In this document: positions 32,785 through 45,763 of the stretch, in pieces
How the letters are laid out: each line of letters starts with the position of its first letter
How positions within the stretch are numbered: the stretch's first letter is position 1
NCBI GenBank assembly: GCA_014529385.2
Contig: CM043952.1
Location: 151,431,057 to 151,495,056, forward strand
Direction of reading: 5' to 3'
Length of the DNA: 64,000 nucleotides
Source: Adiantum capillus-veneris
Taxonomy: Eukaryota > Streptophyta > Polypodiopsida > Polypodiales > Pteridaceae
The notes under the pieces: model-generated
The model's database searches: none
What the model saw: the letters and a program-made list of their open reading frames with translations, nothing else
Told to the model about the DNA's origin: nothing
Program-made: the position numbers and the translations under genes

Positions 32785-33104
32785 GTTTGATCATGAGTAG
32801 AGTTGTAAATTCTAAAACTTTAAGCTCATATAACATATACTCCTTTGTTACTCCTTCTGGCATGTTGATTAACCACTGCTTGAGCTTGTCTCTAGCATCC
32901 CCTTTTTTCTTCTAGGTCTTGCATGCCTTCAAAGGTTGGATTTCTTGATAAATCTATTAAGGGTGGGTGATCCGCACTTTCAATCTCAAGGTACTGTGTT
33001 TGCGTGATTGGTACATGTGCCTGTGTTTGTAAAGTACCACCCAGGTCGAAAGATTTAGCTAGTAGTTCTTTTGCATGCATTTTTGCTTGCAATGTCAAAC
33101 TCAT
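32785..33104 (-). pseudogene. ORF3 homologue, upstream half (split by copia element)
   Basis: Minus strand gives LKQWLINMPEGVTKEYMLYE and then LKVLEFTTLLMIK, matching IQRWISEVKD...MQYELKVLESAALFMIT of ORF3 in the 18-kb element. The upstream piece MSLTLQAKMHAKELLAKSFD is open but less clearly alignable. With 26440-26610 it formed one frame before the copia insertion. Confidence 0.7.
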
Positions 33105-33384
33105 TGAGAGATACCCCTACCCAAGTGTCTATGCACAAAATACACAATTTACACTTTTATACAATTTTCATTATACAATTCTCAATATACATCAGAGTTG
33201 TGGAAGCATTTGCATAGGGGAGGAGTCCTCATTGCCCAACCTAGCATGGAGTTTAAGCCATGATCCGAACTGCATCAAGAGGCACATAACAACTAGTGCT
33301 ACCTCTGAATGGGTGTTATGAATGAAAGATTAATCAAGAAAAATAACATTGTGGAGGGTGAATATATGTGTACACCACATTGTT

Positions 33385-33422
<38 letters not shown>

Positions 33423-34142
33423 TGGAGAGTGAAATAGGGTGCATAGAGACACATGAGAATGACAAAAGAGAATCTTTAAATGCCCCATCTAAATGAAATA
33501 GGCAACCATGTATTAATGCAATAACAAAATCTGGTTAGACCATAACATCAAAACTATAACAAAATAAATAGCAGAGCACTGAACCCTATGTAGGGATCGA
33601 CCGGTCTACCCATACACTTCCACTCTACTATGGTCAAAGAGAACTTCAAGTCTCCGAGAGCGAGCCAAAACACCTGTCCCACCTACCTGAGCCAGACATT
33701 AGGCTGAGGCCGCTTCGCCTCCCTCCATGAACCCAAGCTCCGAAAGGATCCCAAATACCAGTAGGTGGTAAGATATCAACATCAACCATACTAGTTTAGA
33801 TGCCAAGCCACTTCAATGTTCAACATCGGGTGTTTAGGGAAATCCAAGGCAAGATCCCCGTCTTATTCTTTTCTTCATATTCTTTGCGACGCATATTTTT
33901 GTTGCTTAATAGTGTGATCTTCACATACAAAACATTTTGTATCCCTCAAATAGATCCAACTATTATCAAGGATAATCTTTCATTTGGTCTCATCTGGTAT
34001 GGTGCATACTATTGGCCGTTCTCCCGAGTGAGGAGCTCCTTGCTTACCCACTCTATGCTACATAGACCATAACTCTGGACATGCCGAAGTGGGTTTTGAG
34101 GAAATATTCAATCACAATGGAAAGAGAAGGAGGTGTCTCGGT
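33105..34142. other. Intergenic sequence, no gene recognised
   Basis: AT-rich sequence with a (GA)16 tract at 33388-33419. I could not identify any coding family. Confidence 0.5.
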
Positions 34143-34231
34143 GTCAAATTTCTCCTCTTTCAATACATGGTCATGCTCTACTTTTGCTCATGCGTTCCTT
34201 CAAAGAATTCAAGTCCACAAGAGAGTGTTTA
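34143..34231 (-). pseudogene. LINE-associated coiled-coil ORF, fragment left of the chromovirus
   Basis: Plus-strand sequence from TGTCAAATTTCTCCTCTTTC to CACAAGAGAG matches 54858-54935 closely. It is the continuation of the ORF at 43107-43419, cut by the chromovirus insertion. The left limit is where similarity stops. Confidence 0.75.
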
Positions 34232-35798
34232 TGTAACATTTAATGGCCTAATAACTTATGTGTAGCGGAAATTAGCATGAACATAGTGGGCATTTCATTA
34301 GAATAGATTACTAATGAGAATTACAAGAGTGCTTGGGTGGAGAGAGCAACAAAAAGCATAACACCTAGTTAGATAGCATCAACAATACTTTCAAAAGAGA
34401 GAGAAATTAAGCTATTGACAACAGTTGAGGACCGGATTTGCATGGAGCCGGTCCCCCCTCCAAAAGGCTTTGTATTATGGTTTCTCCCATCAAGAGAGAC
34501 ATTGTACAATACAATTCTTTGTGTTCCTTCAAGACTAGCTAGTGCAATGAAGATGGAAGCTTCATGCACTAAGCAAAACACTTAACAAACACAACTTGAA
34601 TTATCCCCGTTCTCAGACCCAAGACCTCACACACCTTCGAAGATGGTGAGAGCTAGCAGGGTATGAGAGTAGATTGAGAGGAAGAAGGAGTATCTTACGA
34701 GAAAGATGTACATCTCCTCACATAATCATTCATATTAGCATAGCTTAGCTTAGTAATTAGCTTGGTAGAGGAGATGAGCATGCATTGAAGCTTGGCTCTT
34801 GGTTGGATTTGCATCCACATGCCAAGAGAGTGTTGAGGTAGGCTTCTATCTCACAAGCTTGGAGTAGGTGATGAGTTCTCCATTAAAGCTTGGGAAGAGA
34901 TAGTGTTCTCTTTCTTCACACATGAGATTGTGTGAGTGTGTGTGTGTGATAATGCCAAGCAAAAATCAGCCCCCCCTCTCTCTTGGGCGAGCCCCCTTGC
35001 TATTTGCTCTTCCTGCAACCTCATTGACCCTCCCCAAGTCAAGCCAATTACAATTAAGCAGCATAAGCGATAGCCTTCTGACATGTGTCCCCCTTTCCGC
35101 TTTTGTGAGAGCTTGAGGTAATTAAATAATTAAACTAAACTCTCATTGGACCCCTTTGCCTCCTGGCCAATAGGAATCAGGCAAGCCATGGGGCTCCTGA
35201 ATGCTCATTGGACCCTTTGGGAGACTGCCCGATAGTCTTCTAGGAGACTTAATTCTTATTGGTTTCTTTTATTAAACGTTTTTAAATTAATTAAACTAGA
35301 TTTACTCTAGCTTAATTCTCATTGGTCCACTTCAAGGGTCATCCAATAGGAATTGGGCACATCTTGTGGGAATCTGGGCTAGGGAGCTGACATGTGTCCC
35401 TAATTCCCTTTGTGTAAAGGGGCTTGTGTGTGTGTGTGTGGCTTTCTCTCTCATCCCCTAGAAGAAGGGCTCGCCCCGTCCCATGTAGGGTTGTGCATTG
35501 ACTTTGGAGAGCACACAAAGCATCCAATTCCCCCTAAGCTTTAACCCTTTGGACACAACCTTTGAATTTTGGAACCTTAGCATTTTGGAAGTCTTAATGG
35601 GCTGAACCTTAGGGTCTTTTTAGCCCATTGTTGCACATGGCTCTTTTGCAGATGGCCCCCCATTTGGATCCCTACTGTGGCCGGTCTGCCAGCTTAACCA
35701 ATATTCTAGCTTTTTCTCCCCTGGCCCTTCCCCACATTAAATGATCAGTTTAATATGAGAAAATCATTTAAGAGAATTAGATATTGATTATTATGACA
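34232..35798 (-). repeat. 3' LTR of chromovirus
   Basis: 1567 bp. TG/CA ends; joins the PPT on the internal side. It includes TG-rich microsatellites near 34935 and 35425. Confidence 0.95.
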
Positions 35799-35811
35799 TT
35801 ACCTCTCTCTT
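35799..35811 (-). other. Polypurine tract of chromovirus
   Basis: Minus strand AAGAGAGAGGTAA abuts the 3' LTR. Confidence 0.85.
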
Positions 35812-36158
35812 GAAATCATAGTCGTCCTCGACTATGGTGTAGAGAAGATAAAGCATATTCATGAGTCCTTTTCTTAGCGGGTAGAGGATCCCTATGTTAC
35901 CCTATGACATCATTCCATAATGGATGACTAGTCCATTTGGCGCTTGAGAGCTTGAGGCTGCCGCAAGCATGTCTGCACATCAGTCCTATCAGTCTTCCGT
36001 AGTAGAGTGACAAGCTCTACTTGGTGTTTGGGAGACTTTGTCTCCACAAACTTGATCTAAGCATGCATACTACTTCATTTTTGTGCACAAAAAAAAAATG
36101 AGAGTCTTATAAGACAAAAACTTTGTTCATTTTTTTAAAAAACATTTTGTATATTTGC

Positions 36159-39011
36159 TTACTCTTGGGAAGCATTGTAAGCATTGACAAGGTTTAGGTT
36201 ATCCTTTAATTGTATGCCTTGCATCCATCTAGCATCCTCAAAAGGATAATTCTTAAACTTAATAAGATATTGTCGGATAGTCTTACCACCTCTTAGTACC
36301 TTGTCTTCATGTCGGAGAATGGACTCGGGCTGCAGCACCTCCTCTTGGTCCTCGATCTCCGGTGGGTCTTCAATAGTTGGTTCTTGAGGTGGCTCTCCTT
36401 TGTAAGGCTTTAATAGGCTCACATGGAAAGCATTGTGTATGAGCCAATGATTGGGCAACTTGAGTTGATAGGCCATCTCATTGATTGGCCTAAGAATCTG
36501 AAAGGGACCATAGTACCTTTTTGCTAGTTTAGCATAGTACTTTTGGTGGCCCGTAGGATTCTTGCCCGTCGTGTGCCTTAATCGAGCCTTTGGAAATTTT
36601 AACAAGACCCAATCGTTTTCTTTTAAGGCTTGGGCTCTTCTGTGCTTGTCAGCAGCAGCCTTTTGCCTTTGCTGTGAGATAGAGATAGCATCCTTAATCT
36701 TTTGAAAAGATTCTTGTAGGTCTCGGCTATACTCATCTGCAGCGAAGATCTTCCCATGTACCTTAAGTAGCAAGGGACTTTTTGATCTTCCCTCAATTAC
36801 CTCGAAAGGTGCTTTTCCCGTGGAAGTATCTACAATGTTATTGTAAGCATACTCCACTAAGGGTAAGTACTTCTCCCATTGGGATCTTTGATCTACTTCC
36901 GTTACATAGGCTTTTAGTAGATCGAGAATTGTTAGGTTAGCTATTTCACTTTGGCCATCCGTTTGTGGATGATAGGCCGAAGAGAAGTTTAGTCTTGTAC
37001 CTAAATTCTCAAAGAGACCCTTCCAAAAATTACTGGTCATTCTAGGATCTCTATCCGACACTATGGACATTGGCAAGCCATGGTACTTGAAAATTTGTGA
37101 AATGAAGAGGGTTGCCATTTGATGGGCTTTGATAGTCTTTTTGACAGGTATAAAATGAGCTTGTTTACTGAACCTATCTAATATCATCCATATTCCCGTA
37201 TTCCCATGGATAGACTTAGGCAATCCAAAGATAAAATCCATGGATATGCTCTCCCATGGTGAATTAGGGATTGGCAAGGGTTGAAGCAATCCAAGTTGCT
37301 TCCCTCTATCAAATTTTGTCTTTTGGCATACCACACATTTGGAAACATACTCTTGTATGTTCACTTTCATGGTAGGCCAATAGAAATATGTTTCTATTCC
37401 CTTTAAGGTAGACTGAATGCCTCTATGCCCCGCATAAGGTGGAGCATGAGATTCATACATTACTTTCTCACGTAGTGAGTTAGTAACGCATAGTCTATTG
37501 CCATAGAGAAGATAACCATCTTGTAAAGTGAATGGTTCTTCTTTCTTCCCTAATGCCAGGGCTGAAATCACATCTCTAAAGTCGGGATCAATAGCGTACT
37601 CATCTATCATTGAAGATAGATCATTGTGAGTTGCTATGGAAATCGCATTCACTCTCGGCCGTCTTGAGAGTGCATCGGCTAATTGATTGTGCTTGCCAGT
37701 AATGTGAGCAATATGAAAATGAAATTGCGAAAGGAAATTTGCCCACCTCATTTGTTTGTCGGAGAGCTTGGTCTGCGTCATGAAGTACTTAAGACTTTGG
37801 TGATCCGTTTGCAGAATGAAAGGAGTCCCCAATAAATAGTGCATCCATGAGTCTAAGGCATGTAGAACTGCAAGGAGTTCCTTTTCGTATATGCCTAGAG
37901 CTTGCTCAACATGGTCGAGCCTTCGACTCTCATAGCCTATGGCGTGCCCTTCTTGGAGCAAAACAGCTCCAAGGCAATCACCACAAGCATCACATTGGAC
38001 CTCAAATGGTTTTGAGAGATCTGGTAGTGTAAGCACAGGTTGAGAGATAAGCTTTTCTTTAAGCTTTTCGAAAGCATTGTTCTCCTTAGCAGACCATGTA
38101 TACCTAACGCTTTTCTTTGTTAGGTCATGTAATGGTCCCGCAATTTGTGAGAACTTTTCTATGAAGCGTCTATAGTATGCACACATACCTATCAAGCTTC
38201 TTAGTTCATGAAGATTCCTTGGTTTAGGCCATCCTTTTATTACCTCTAACTTGGATGGATCCATTTGGATGCCATCCTGAGAGATAATGTGACCTAAATA
38301 CTGAATCTCTTGCAAGAAAAATTCACTTTTCTTTCGATTAACATAAAGTTTATTCTCTCTTAAAACTTGAAATATTACCTGGAGATGTTGCTTGTGTTCC
38401 TCCAATGAATTAGAGTAGATTATAATATCATCAAAGAACACTCCAGTGAAGGTTCGATGAGGCTTGAACAGCTTCTCCATCAAGCGGTTGAATGTGGCTA
38501 GTGCATTGGTCAGGCCAAAAGGCATGACAATGTATTCGTAAAGACCAAATGTAGTACAAAATGCGGTCTTTACAATGTCTTGATCAACTATCCTTATTTG
38601 ATGATAGCCACTTTTTAGGTCAATCCTACTGAAGTAGGTCGATCCTTGTAGCTTATCAAATAGGTCTTCTACCCATGGAACGGGAAACCTATTCTTGATA
38701 GTGATCCTATTTTGTGCTCTATAGTCGACACACATACGATATGTGCCGTCTTACTTTTACACTAATAGCACATGTGAGCAAAATGGAGATGAGCTAGGCC
38801 TAACCATGCCCTTCTCAACTAACTCATGCACTTGCCGCATAATCTCCTCTTGTTGAGCTTGAGAAACTCTATAAGGAGGTTTGTTAGGCGGTGAACTTCC
38901 TGGAAGAAGTTCAATTGCATGGTCATCATTACCTCGTTTAGGAGGTAGCTCACAAGGGATGTCGTCAATAAAAACATCATTAAACCCCTTGAGAAAATTG
39001 GATAACTCTAA
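36159..39011 (-). pseudogene. pol (RT-RNase H-integrase-chromodomain) of chromovirus
   Basis: An 858-codon open frame (36159-38735) preceded in the same frame by LLPGSSPPNKPPYRV and two TAA codons near 38750, just before DGTYRMCVDYRAQNRI. RT: FSRIDLKSGYHQIRI, then VFFDDIIIYS (the YxDD box as FFDD). RNase H: FEVQCDACGDCLGAVLLQEG and TDHQSLKYF. H2C2: AGHRGIQSTL with CVVC. Integrase triad: SMDFIFGLPKS, SIVSDRDPRM, HPQTDGQSEIANLT. C terminus: FHVSLLKPYKGEPP, then a chromodomain (ILRHEDKVLRGGKTIRQYLI, FKNYPFEDARW). Only the two ochre codons and the upstream breaks prevent a gag-pol fusion. Confidence 0.95.
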
Positions 39012-41107
39012 TTACTTTTGGTTGCTTTTATTTTCTTTTGCTAAAGCATTAGGTTCATTTTTAGAATCTTTAACAAAAATCATGTACACGGAAATAGAGC
39101 TCTTTATTGACTTGTTGAAAGCTGGTGTATGTACAATGGGGATGGTGTTACCCATTTCCTTAGCATCTATATACATGTTTTTTTCCCTGAACTTAAAGGA
39201 GATTCTCCTTTCAGGAAATTTAACATCGGCAGCAAGGCGGTCAAACCATGGTGCCCCTAGGATTACATCCTCATGCTTGAGAGGAGAGATAAAGAAATCC
39301 TCTTTGTCCACATAGCCTTGGACATGAAGCCTCAATTTCCTGATTAAGGGAGTGACTGAATCTTCTTGCCCCTTGAAGGCACTGTCTGCGGGTAGGATAT
39401 CTCCCATCTCATAGGATTGTATGCCTAGCTTGGTGGCCAACTCTATAGATATAAAATTGTGAGTAGAACCAGGGTCAAAGAGAATAAAAGCATCATGTTC
39501 TCTTACCTTTCCCCAAGCATGGCATAGAGGAGATCCTTTGTGAGTTGTTTGGTGAGTCTCCTCCTCTTGGATTTCAACCAAGGAAGCTCTAGGAGGATCT
39601 TGGCAGTTGTTCTTTTGGGGACAAGTGCGGTACGCATGCCCTTGTTCGCCGCACTTGAAACACCGGTTATCCTTGCGATAACGCTCAAGCTCTTCAGAAG
39701 AGAGTTTGTTCTTACCTTTGTAAACTCCCTTCTCTTTAGCTTTGTTGGAGTTGCCCTTAGAAGACTTTTGGACATTGTCTTTCCCCTTAGGCTCATTGGA
39801 ACCCTTGTTTTCCGGGGGCTTATTATTTCTTTTAACCCCCGTTTGGAAATTGATTCTAGAGGCCACCATAGTATGGTGTATTACCACCGATATGGTACGT
39901 GGCCATTGGGAGTTGACATACTCCGCCATTTCTTCGGTTAAGCCCGCATAAAACTGTTGCTTTTGCTCTCCAAAATTCACCTTTTTGAAGACAGTGGCTT
40001 TGAGTTGTAAGTCCCAAAACTTGTCTACATATTTGTGGATGGATTCATTGGGAGAGAGCTTTAAGCTTCGCCATTCGGTAAGTACTTTGTCTTTGGCATC
40101 GGTGGCCAAAAACTACTTCATGATGGAAGCTCTTAAAGCCTTCCATGTTCGTGGAGCTTCACCGTTGGCTCGTAGGCTAGACCACCATTGTCTGGTGGAC
40201 TTTTGAAAGTGCATAGCTACATGGTGTAGCTTAGAGGAATCCGTGAAGCCCTCATCTCCAAACGCCGCATCGAATTGTTGGATAAAGGCCAAGACTTTGT
40301 CTGTAGCACCAAAGGTACCATCATAGGTAAGGAAAGAGATGCTCTTCCCTCCCTCTTTGAATTTCTTCAGCTTGGATGACCTCTTCCATGCGGCATAGGA
40401 TTTCCTATGGCCTCTTCTTTTTGATGGTTCAAAGGTTGCACCATCACTTTCTTCAGAAGGTGAAGAATTTGAAGAATTGGAGAAGAGGGTGACCTCTTTC
40501 TCGCCTTTTTCTTGTCTTGATCTTTGTCATCTTCACCATAGCTTTCATAAGAGGAAGAGGATGAAGAAGATGGAGAAGAGGGTGTCGTCTTTCTCGCATT
40601 TTTCTTCTCTTGCTTTTTATCATCCCTCTTTGAATTGTGGTGAGGATAGGAATATGATGGTCTTCTCCGCTTTGGTGGTGATGGAGAGCGTTTAGCCCGC
40701 TGTCGTCGTGGAGCCATCTCCGCCGAGGTGGCGGGAGACTCGCTTCTTTCTCGTTCCTTCGGTGGAGGCTCTTGAGTTCTCCTTTGGGAAGGAGATGCAT
40801 CATCAAGAAGTAAATTCTTGAGCCCTTCGTATGGATTATCTTCTTCTTCCCGAATCGGAGAGAGACCTCTTTTGGTAGTCTCACAAGGAGGCTTCCTAGG
40901 TGTTCTCTCGTCATGGTGATGAGCTTGGAGAATCCCGTGAGCACGGAGCTGCCGTTGCACTTCACTTTGGAGAGACGGATTGCCCATGGCTTGTTGAAGC
41001 CTAGAAACAAGATAGTTAACAAGCATTGAAGCATCATTAGTAGCTTGCTCATGAGCAAAATCAAAGTTATCAACATTAATTTCACTCTCTTTACTATTGT
41101 CAGCCAT
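39012..41107 (-). pseudogene. gag-protease of chromovirus (one frameshift, few stops)
   Basis: ATG at 41107 (MADNSKESEINVDNFDFAHE). An Arg/Lys/Ser-rich segment follows, with two copies of KK.ARK...PSSP. The frame shifts near 40478 into the capsid frame (SISFLTYDGTFGATDKVLAF, QWWSSLRANGEAPRTWKALR). TAG at 40110 follows SIMK. Then come EWRSLKLSPNESIHKYVDKF, a canonical zinc knuckle CFKCGEQGHAYRTC, and protease HDAFILFDPGSTHNFIS (D-P-G instead of D-S/T-G) with VILGAPWFDRL. The frame closes at 39012 and continues as pol in the same register. Confidence 0.9.
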
Positions 41108-41511
41108 TCTAACAACTTTTAGGTGTAAACTTTTTAGGTGTACTTTGGCACTTCAAGCCCTAGTTGCTACTCCTCTTTACCCCTTTAGAAAAAGCACTCA
41201 AGCTATTGTACCCGCGGCTCTAATACCATTAATTGCAAGGAATAGAAGAGAGGGCCCTTCAACACCAAAACAGCACCGGCTCCTGTCAAGCTTCTAATAG
41301 CTCAATAGTGGTTAAGCCGTAGGCAAGCCCCGTAGGACTCCACTATTAAGACCATAGCTCTCGACGGTGATGCCCCGTTAACTGCACAAAGGCAAGCGCA
41401 CCGCAAGGCTGAAAAATCCCTATTCTACTTACTCACAGGCAATTAATAATACCAACCATTTGTAGCTAGCTTGAGGACCTCCCTTCTTGAGCAAGAAAAG
41501 AGAAACCTTGT

Positions 41512-41523
41512 GCTCTGATACCA
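41512..41523 (-). other. Primer binding site, tRNA-Met-i type (chromovirus)
   Basis: Minus strand TGGTATCAGAGC, one base from the LTR end. Confidence 0.95.
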
Positions 41524-41524
41524 A

Positions 41525-43106
41525 TGTAACATTTAATGGCCTAATAACTTATGTGTAGCGGAAATTAGCATGAACATAGTGGGCATTTCATTAGAATAGA
41601 TTACTAATGAGAATTACAAGAGTGCTTGGGTGGAGAGAGCAACAAAAAGCATAACACCTAGTTAGATAGCATCAACAATACTTTCAAAAGAGAGAGAAAT
41701 TAAGCTATTGACAACAGTTGAGGACCGGATTTGCATGGAGCCGGTCCCCCCTCCAAAAGGCTTTGTATTATGGTTTCTCCCATCAAGAGAGACATTGTAC
41801 AATACAATTCTTTGAAGACTAGCTAGTGCAATGAAGATGGAAGCTTCATGCACTAAGCAAAACACTTAACAAACACAACTTGAATTATCCCCGTTCTCAG
41901 ACCCAAGACCTCACACACCTTCGAAGATGGTGAGAGCTAGCAGGGTATGAGAGTAGATTGAGAGGAAGAAGGAGTATCTTACGAGAAAGATGTACATCTC
42001 CTCACATAATCACTCATATTAGCATAGCTTAGCTTAGTAATTAGCTTGGTAGAGGAGATGAGCATGCATTGAAGCTTGGCTCTTGGTTGGATTTGCATCC
42101 ACATGCCAAGAGAGTGTTGAGGTAGGCTTCTATCTCACAAGCTTGGAGTAGGTGATGAGTTCTCCATTAAAGCTTGGGAAGAGATAGTCTTCTCTTTCTT
42201 CACACATGAGATTGTGTGAGTGTGTATGTGATAATGCCAAGCAAAAATCAGCCCCCCCTCTCTCTTGGGCGAGCCCCCTTGCTATTTGCTCTTCCTACAG
42301 CCTCATTGGCCCTCCCCAAGTCAAGCCAATTACAATTAAGCAGCATAAGTGATAGCCTTCTGACATGTGTCCCCCTTTCCCCTTTTGTGAGAGCTTGAGG
42401 TAATTAAATAATTAAACTAAACTCTCATTGGACCCCTTTGCCTCCTGGCCAATAGGAATCAGGAAAGCCATGGGGCTCTTGAATGCTCATTGGACCCTTT
42501 GGGAGACTGCCCAATAGTCTTCTAGGAGACTTAATTCTTATTGGTTTCTTTTATTAAACGTTTTTAAATTAATTAAACTAGATTTACTTTAGCTTAATTC
42601 TCATTGGTCCACTTCAAGGGTCATCCAATAGGAATTGGGCACATCTTGTGGGCATCTGGGCTAGGGAGCTGACATGTGTCCCTAATTCCCTTTGTGTAAA
42701 GGGGCTTGTGTGTGTGTGTGTGTGTGGCTTTCTCTCTCATCCCCTAGAAGAAGGGCTCGCCCCCTCCCATGTAGGGATGTGCATTGACTTTGGAGAGCAC
42801 ACAAAGCATCCAATTCCCCCTAAGCTTTAACCCTTTGGACACAACCTTTGAATTTTGGAACCTTAGCATTTTGGAAGTCTTAATGGGCTGAACCTTAGGG
42901 TCTTTTTAGCCCATTGTTGCACATGGCTCTTTTGCAGATGGCCCCCCATTTGGATCCCTATTTTCCCTCCTTTGGATCCCTACTGTGGCCGGTCTGCTAG
43001 CTTAACCAATATTCTAGCTTTTTCTCCCCTGGCCCTTCCCCACATTAAATGATCAGTTTAATATGAGAAAATCATTTAAGAGAATTAGATATTGATTATT
43101 ATGACA
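41525..43106 (-). repeat. 5' LTR of chromovirus
   Basis: 1582 bp, nearly identical to 34232-35798. A 22-bp duplication around CCTTTGGATCCCTA near 42960 is absent from the other LTR. Confidence 0.95.
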
Positions 43107-43640
43107 ATTTACATTCCTTGACTTCCTCTTCAAGTTGCATCAAATGTGTTGTTTGCATCTCAAGTGTCCTCTCGAGATTGTCATTCTCAACCACAAGAAC
43201 CCTTAGCGTGTCATTCTTCGTTGCAAGTGCCCGGAAGTCTTCACCTTGTTTGTTTACAATCTCTTGCAACGATACCAAGTATGACATAATCATGGTTTTG
43301 GATGTCAGTGGTTGAGTGGTTGTGTTGCTATCTCCACACTTAGGAGATTTTGGATTATTTTCTACAATGGTTGTGGACCTTGTTGAAGAAGAAGAACTCT
43401 TGCAAGTGTCGGAAGACATTATATGTAAAATAAGAGATGAGCGTCAACTTTCCTCAACCTATTCACTTCAGAAATGCTGCTACACAAATGCCTTTCATAA
43501 CTTTGAAAATTTATTTTTTAACATCAATGCATTGAAGGCATCGTGCTCTTTGATTGAGGCTATAGATCACCAAAAATCGGAGTTCGGATGAAGAAGTTAT
43601 GATCAAAAGAGTGAACTACTATCTACTAGGTCAAAAAACG
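43107..43640 (-). pseudogene. LINE-associated coiled-coil ORF, 5' half (split by chromovirus)
   Basis: ATG at 43419 (MSSDTCKSSSSSTRSTTIVE) leads into a leucine-rich coiled coil (SYLVSLQEIVNKQGEDF, TLEMQTTHLMQLEEEVKECK). The chromovirus then interrupts it. The same ORF and its upstream sequence to about 43530 recur at 54570-55340, where RT motifs follow. Confidence 0.75.
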
Positions 43641-43647
43641 GCTACAC

Positions 43648-44119
<472 letters not shown>

Positions 44120-44159
44120 GGGCCAAAATCCTACTGCAAGCCAAAATCCTACTCTATGT

Positions 44160-44659
44160 GTGAGTCTCCCCCCGAGCGAAGGGCAGCTCCGTGGGGGGGG
44201 CGTTAAGCCTCATGAACCGCCCCTCGCGATTTCAGAACTTGGGTTGCGCTTCTTTAAAAGAGACGATGATGACATACACTTTGCAAGTGCAGGTCGTTCT
44301 TGGCTCTGTGCAGTAGATCTAGAGGTGATAGCCTCTACACACCCCGCCCATCGCAACCTCTGCACACCTCACCCGCTCTTTGTACACCGCCAGTCCTCTT
44401 CATGTCACTAGCAGGGGACGCCTCAACCTTATCTCACTTCACTTGAGTCTTGTAACCCTAATTCAAAGACACTTTCCAAGGGTTTGATCCCACGGAATTC
44501 CAACCTACCCTCAAGACTGGAAAGCTTATTTGGACCCCTTATTCAAAGCACTTATGCCTAGGGTTTGATCCCACAGTAGCTCAACCTACCTTTGAGAATG
44601 CATACTCCAACGTTCACCGCAGCAGTCGTAGCAACTCCGAACAAGCTTACATAGATTGT
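44160..44659 (+). other. Sequence upstream of the LINE ORF1 relic
   Basis: No frame recognised. A ~50-bp segment with AGGGTTTGATCCCAC and CAACCTACC occurs twice (near 44477 and 44560), a short tandem duplication. It may be the LINE 5' region. Confidence 0.4.
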
Positions 44660-45445
44660 ACAGCTCCAAGTAGCCCTTGATCGGGTAATGGAGGAGAATC
44701 GCAACCTCAAAGCTTGCCTTAGCAAGCTTGTGGCACGCTTTGACTCCATGGTCCAGCTCGCCACCATCGACGAAGTAAAAGAAGTTGAATCAAAGGTCAC
44801 CTAAGCCCAATCGGTCGCCTTTGCCAAAGTGCAGACTTGTGTGACAAAAGAGTTTCACGAACAAAGACTCCAAGAAGACAACACCCTCAAGGTTTGCATT
44901 GATGCGCTCCCCTTGCCATGGTGCATCACTGAGGACACTGTTAAAGAAGCGATCACCAAGCTCAATGACATCCTTCAACCAACTAACATCAAACCTAAAA
45001 AGGTTTCTTGGATCAACGACACACATAGGCAAGTGCCACCTGAACATTGTCTTCTCACTTTCAAAGACAAAGAGGATCAGATGCAGTTGCTATGGCAAGC
45101 TCGATTCCTCAAAGGTAAAAAGATTTGGATCAACGAGGAGCTTACGACAAATCAAAGTGCGAGCTCAAGAAGATGCACGAAGCTCGCAAGCAAGGTAAAT
45201 GGGCAGTATACTAAGGTGGTAAAGCCATCATCCAAGAGTTTTGAGTCCCTAAAAAGAATCTACCCCACCCTCCTTAGATCTTTTTTTATTTTCTTGATTG
45301 GACCCTCAGTCCTTAACAGATATGTATCCAATGGTTTCACCTAGAAGCAGCAAGCTGATGTAATGTTTTGTGATGGCCTTATGGGTCATATCCAACCTTC
45401 ATCGTGGACGATAAATCAATCAATCTATCTATCTATCTCTCTCTC
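44660..45445 (+). pseudogene. LINE ORF1-like relic with (TATC)n tail
   Basis: Coiled-coil start (VMEENRNLKACLSKLVARFD, MVQLATIDEVKEVESKV), TAA at about 44802, then CVTKEFHEQRLQEDNTLKVC. The C-terminal part CLLTFKDKEDQMQLLWQ, GKKIWINEELT and, after a shift, MHEARKQGKWAVY resembles RRM-type ORF1 proteins of plant LINEs. No RT follows. The element ends in AATCAATCAATC and TATC repeats (45405-45445), a LINE-style microsatellite tail. Confidence 0.6.
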
Positions 45446-45472
45446 AACCCTAGCACTCCCTGTCTCGTCGAT

Positions 45473-45699
45473 TGCTACTAGAAGCGGCTAACACACATGA
45501 CACCGGTTATGCACCAAGAGAGGGATGTGCTAAGGATGTGCACAATATTTCCTATTCACATTGTATAAGTTCTTGGGCTCATTGGGAGTTCCAAATTGTA
45601 TATGCTAGCTAGAGGGCTCAGCTTAATTCCGTACTAGAAAGGATTGTGGTGCAAGACTTTATAAAAAATCTTTTATACAAAGAGGCTTCATTCTTTAGT

Positions 45700-45763
<64 letters not shown>

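Larger units (their letters stand above)
34232..43106 (-). mobile_element. Ty3 chromovirus retrotransposon, young copy
   Basis: LTRs 34232-35798 and 41525-43106 (about 1.57 kb, TGTAACATTTAATGG...TTATGACA) are nearly identical. They differ by few substitutions, a ~10-bp deletion near 41814, a ~22-bp duplication near 42960 and microsatellite length. Target duplication GTTTA/ATTTA (34227-34231, 43107-43111); the related empty site at 54.9 kb has ATTTA. tRNA-Met-i PBS, gag, protease, RT, RNase H, integrase and chromodomain in order on the minus strand. Only a frameshift and a few stops disable it. Confidence 0.95.

Noticed and set aside
33540-34072. GC-richer stretch and 90-codon frame as a gene
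   Set aside because: No domain, no supporting frame on either strand.
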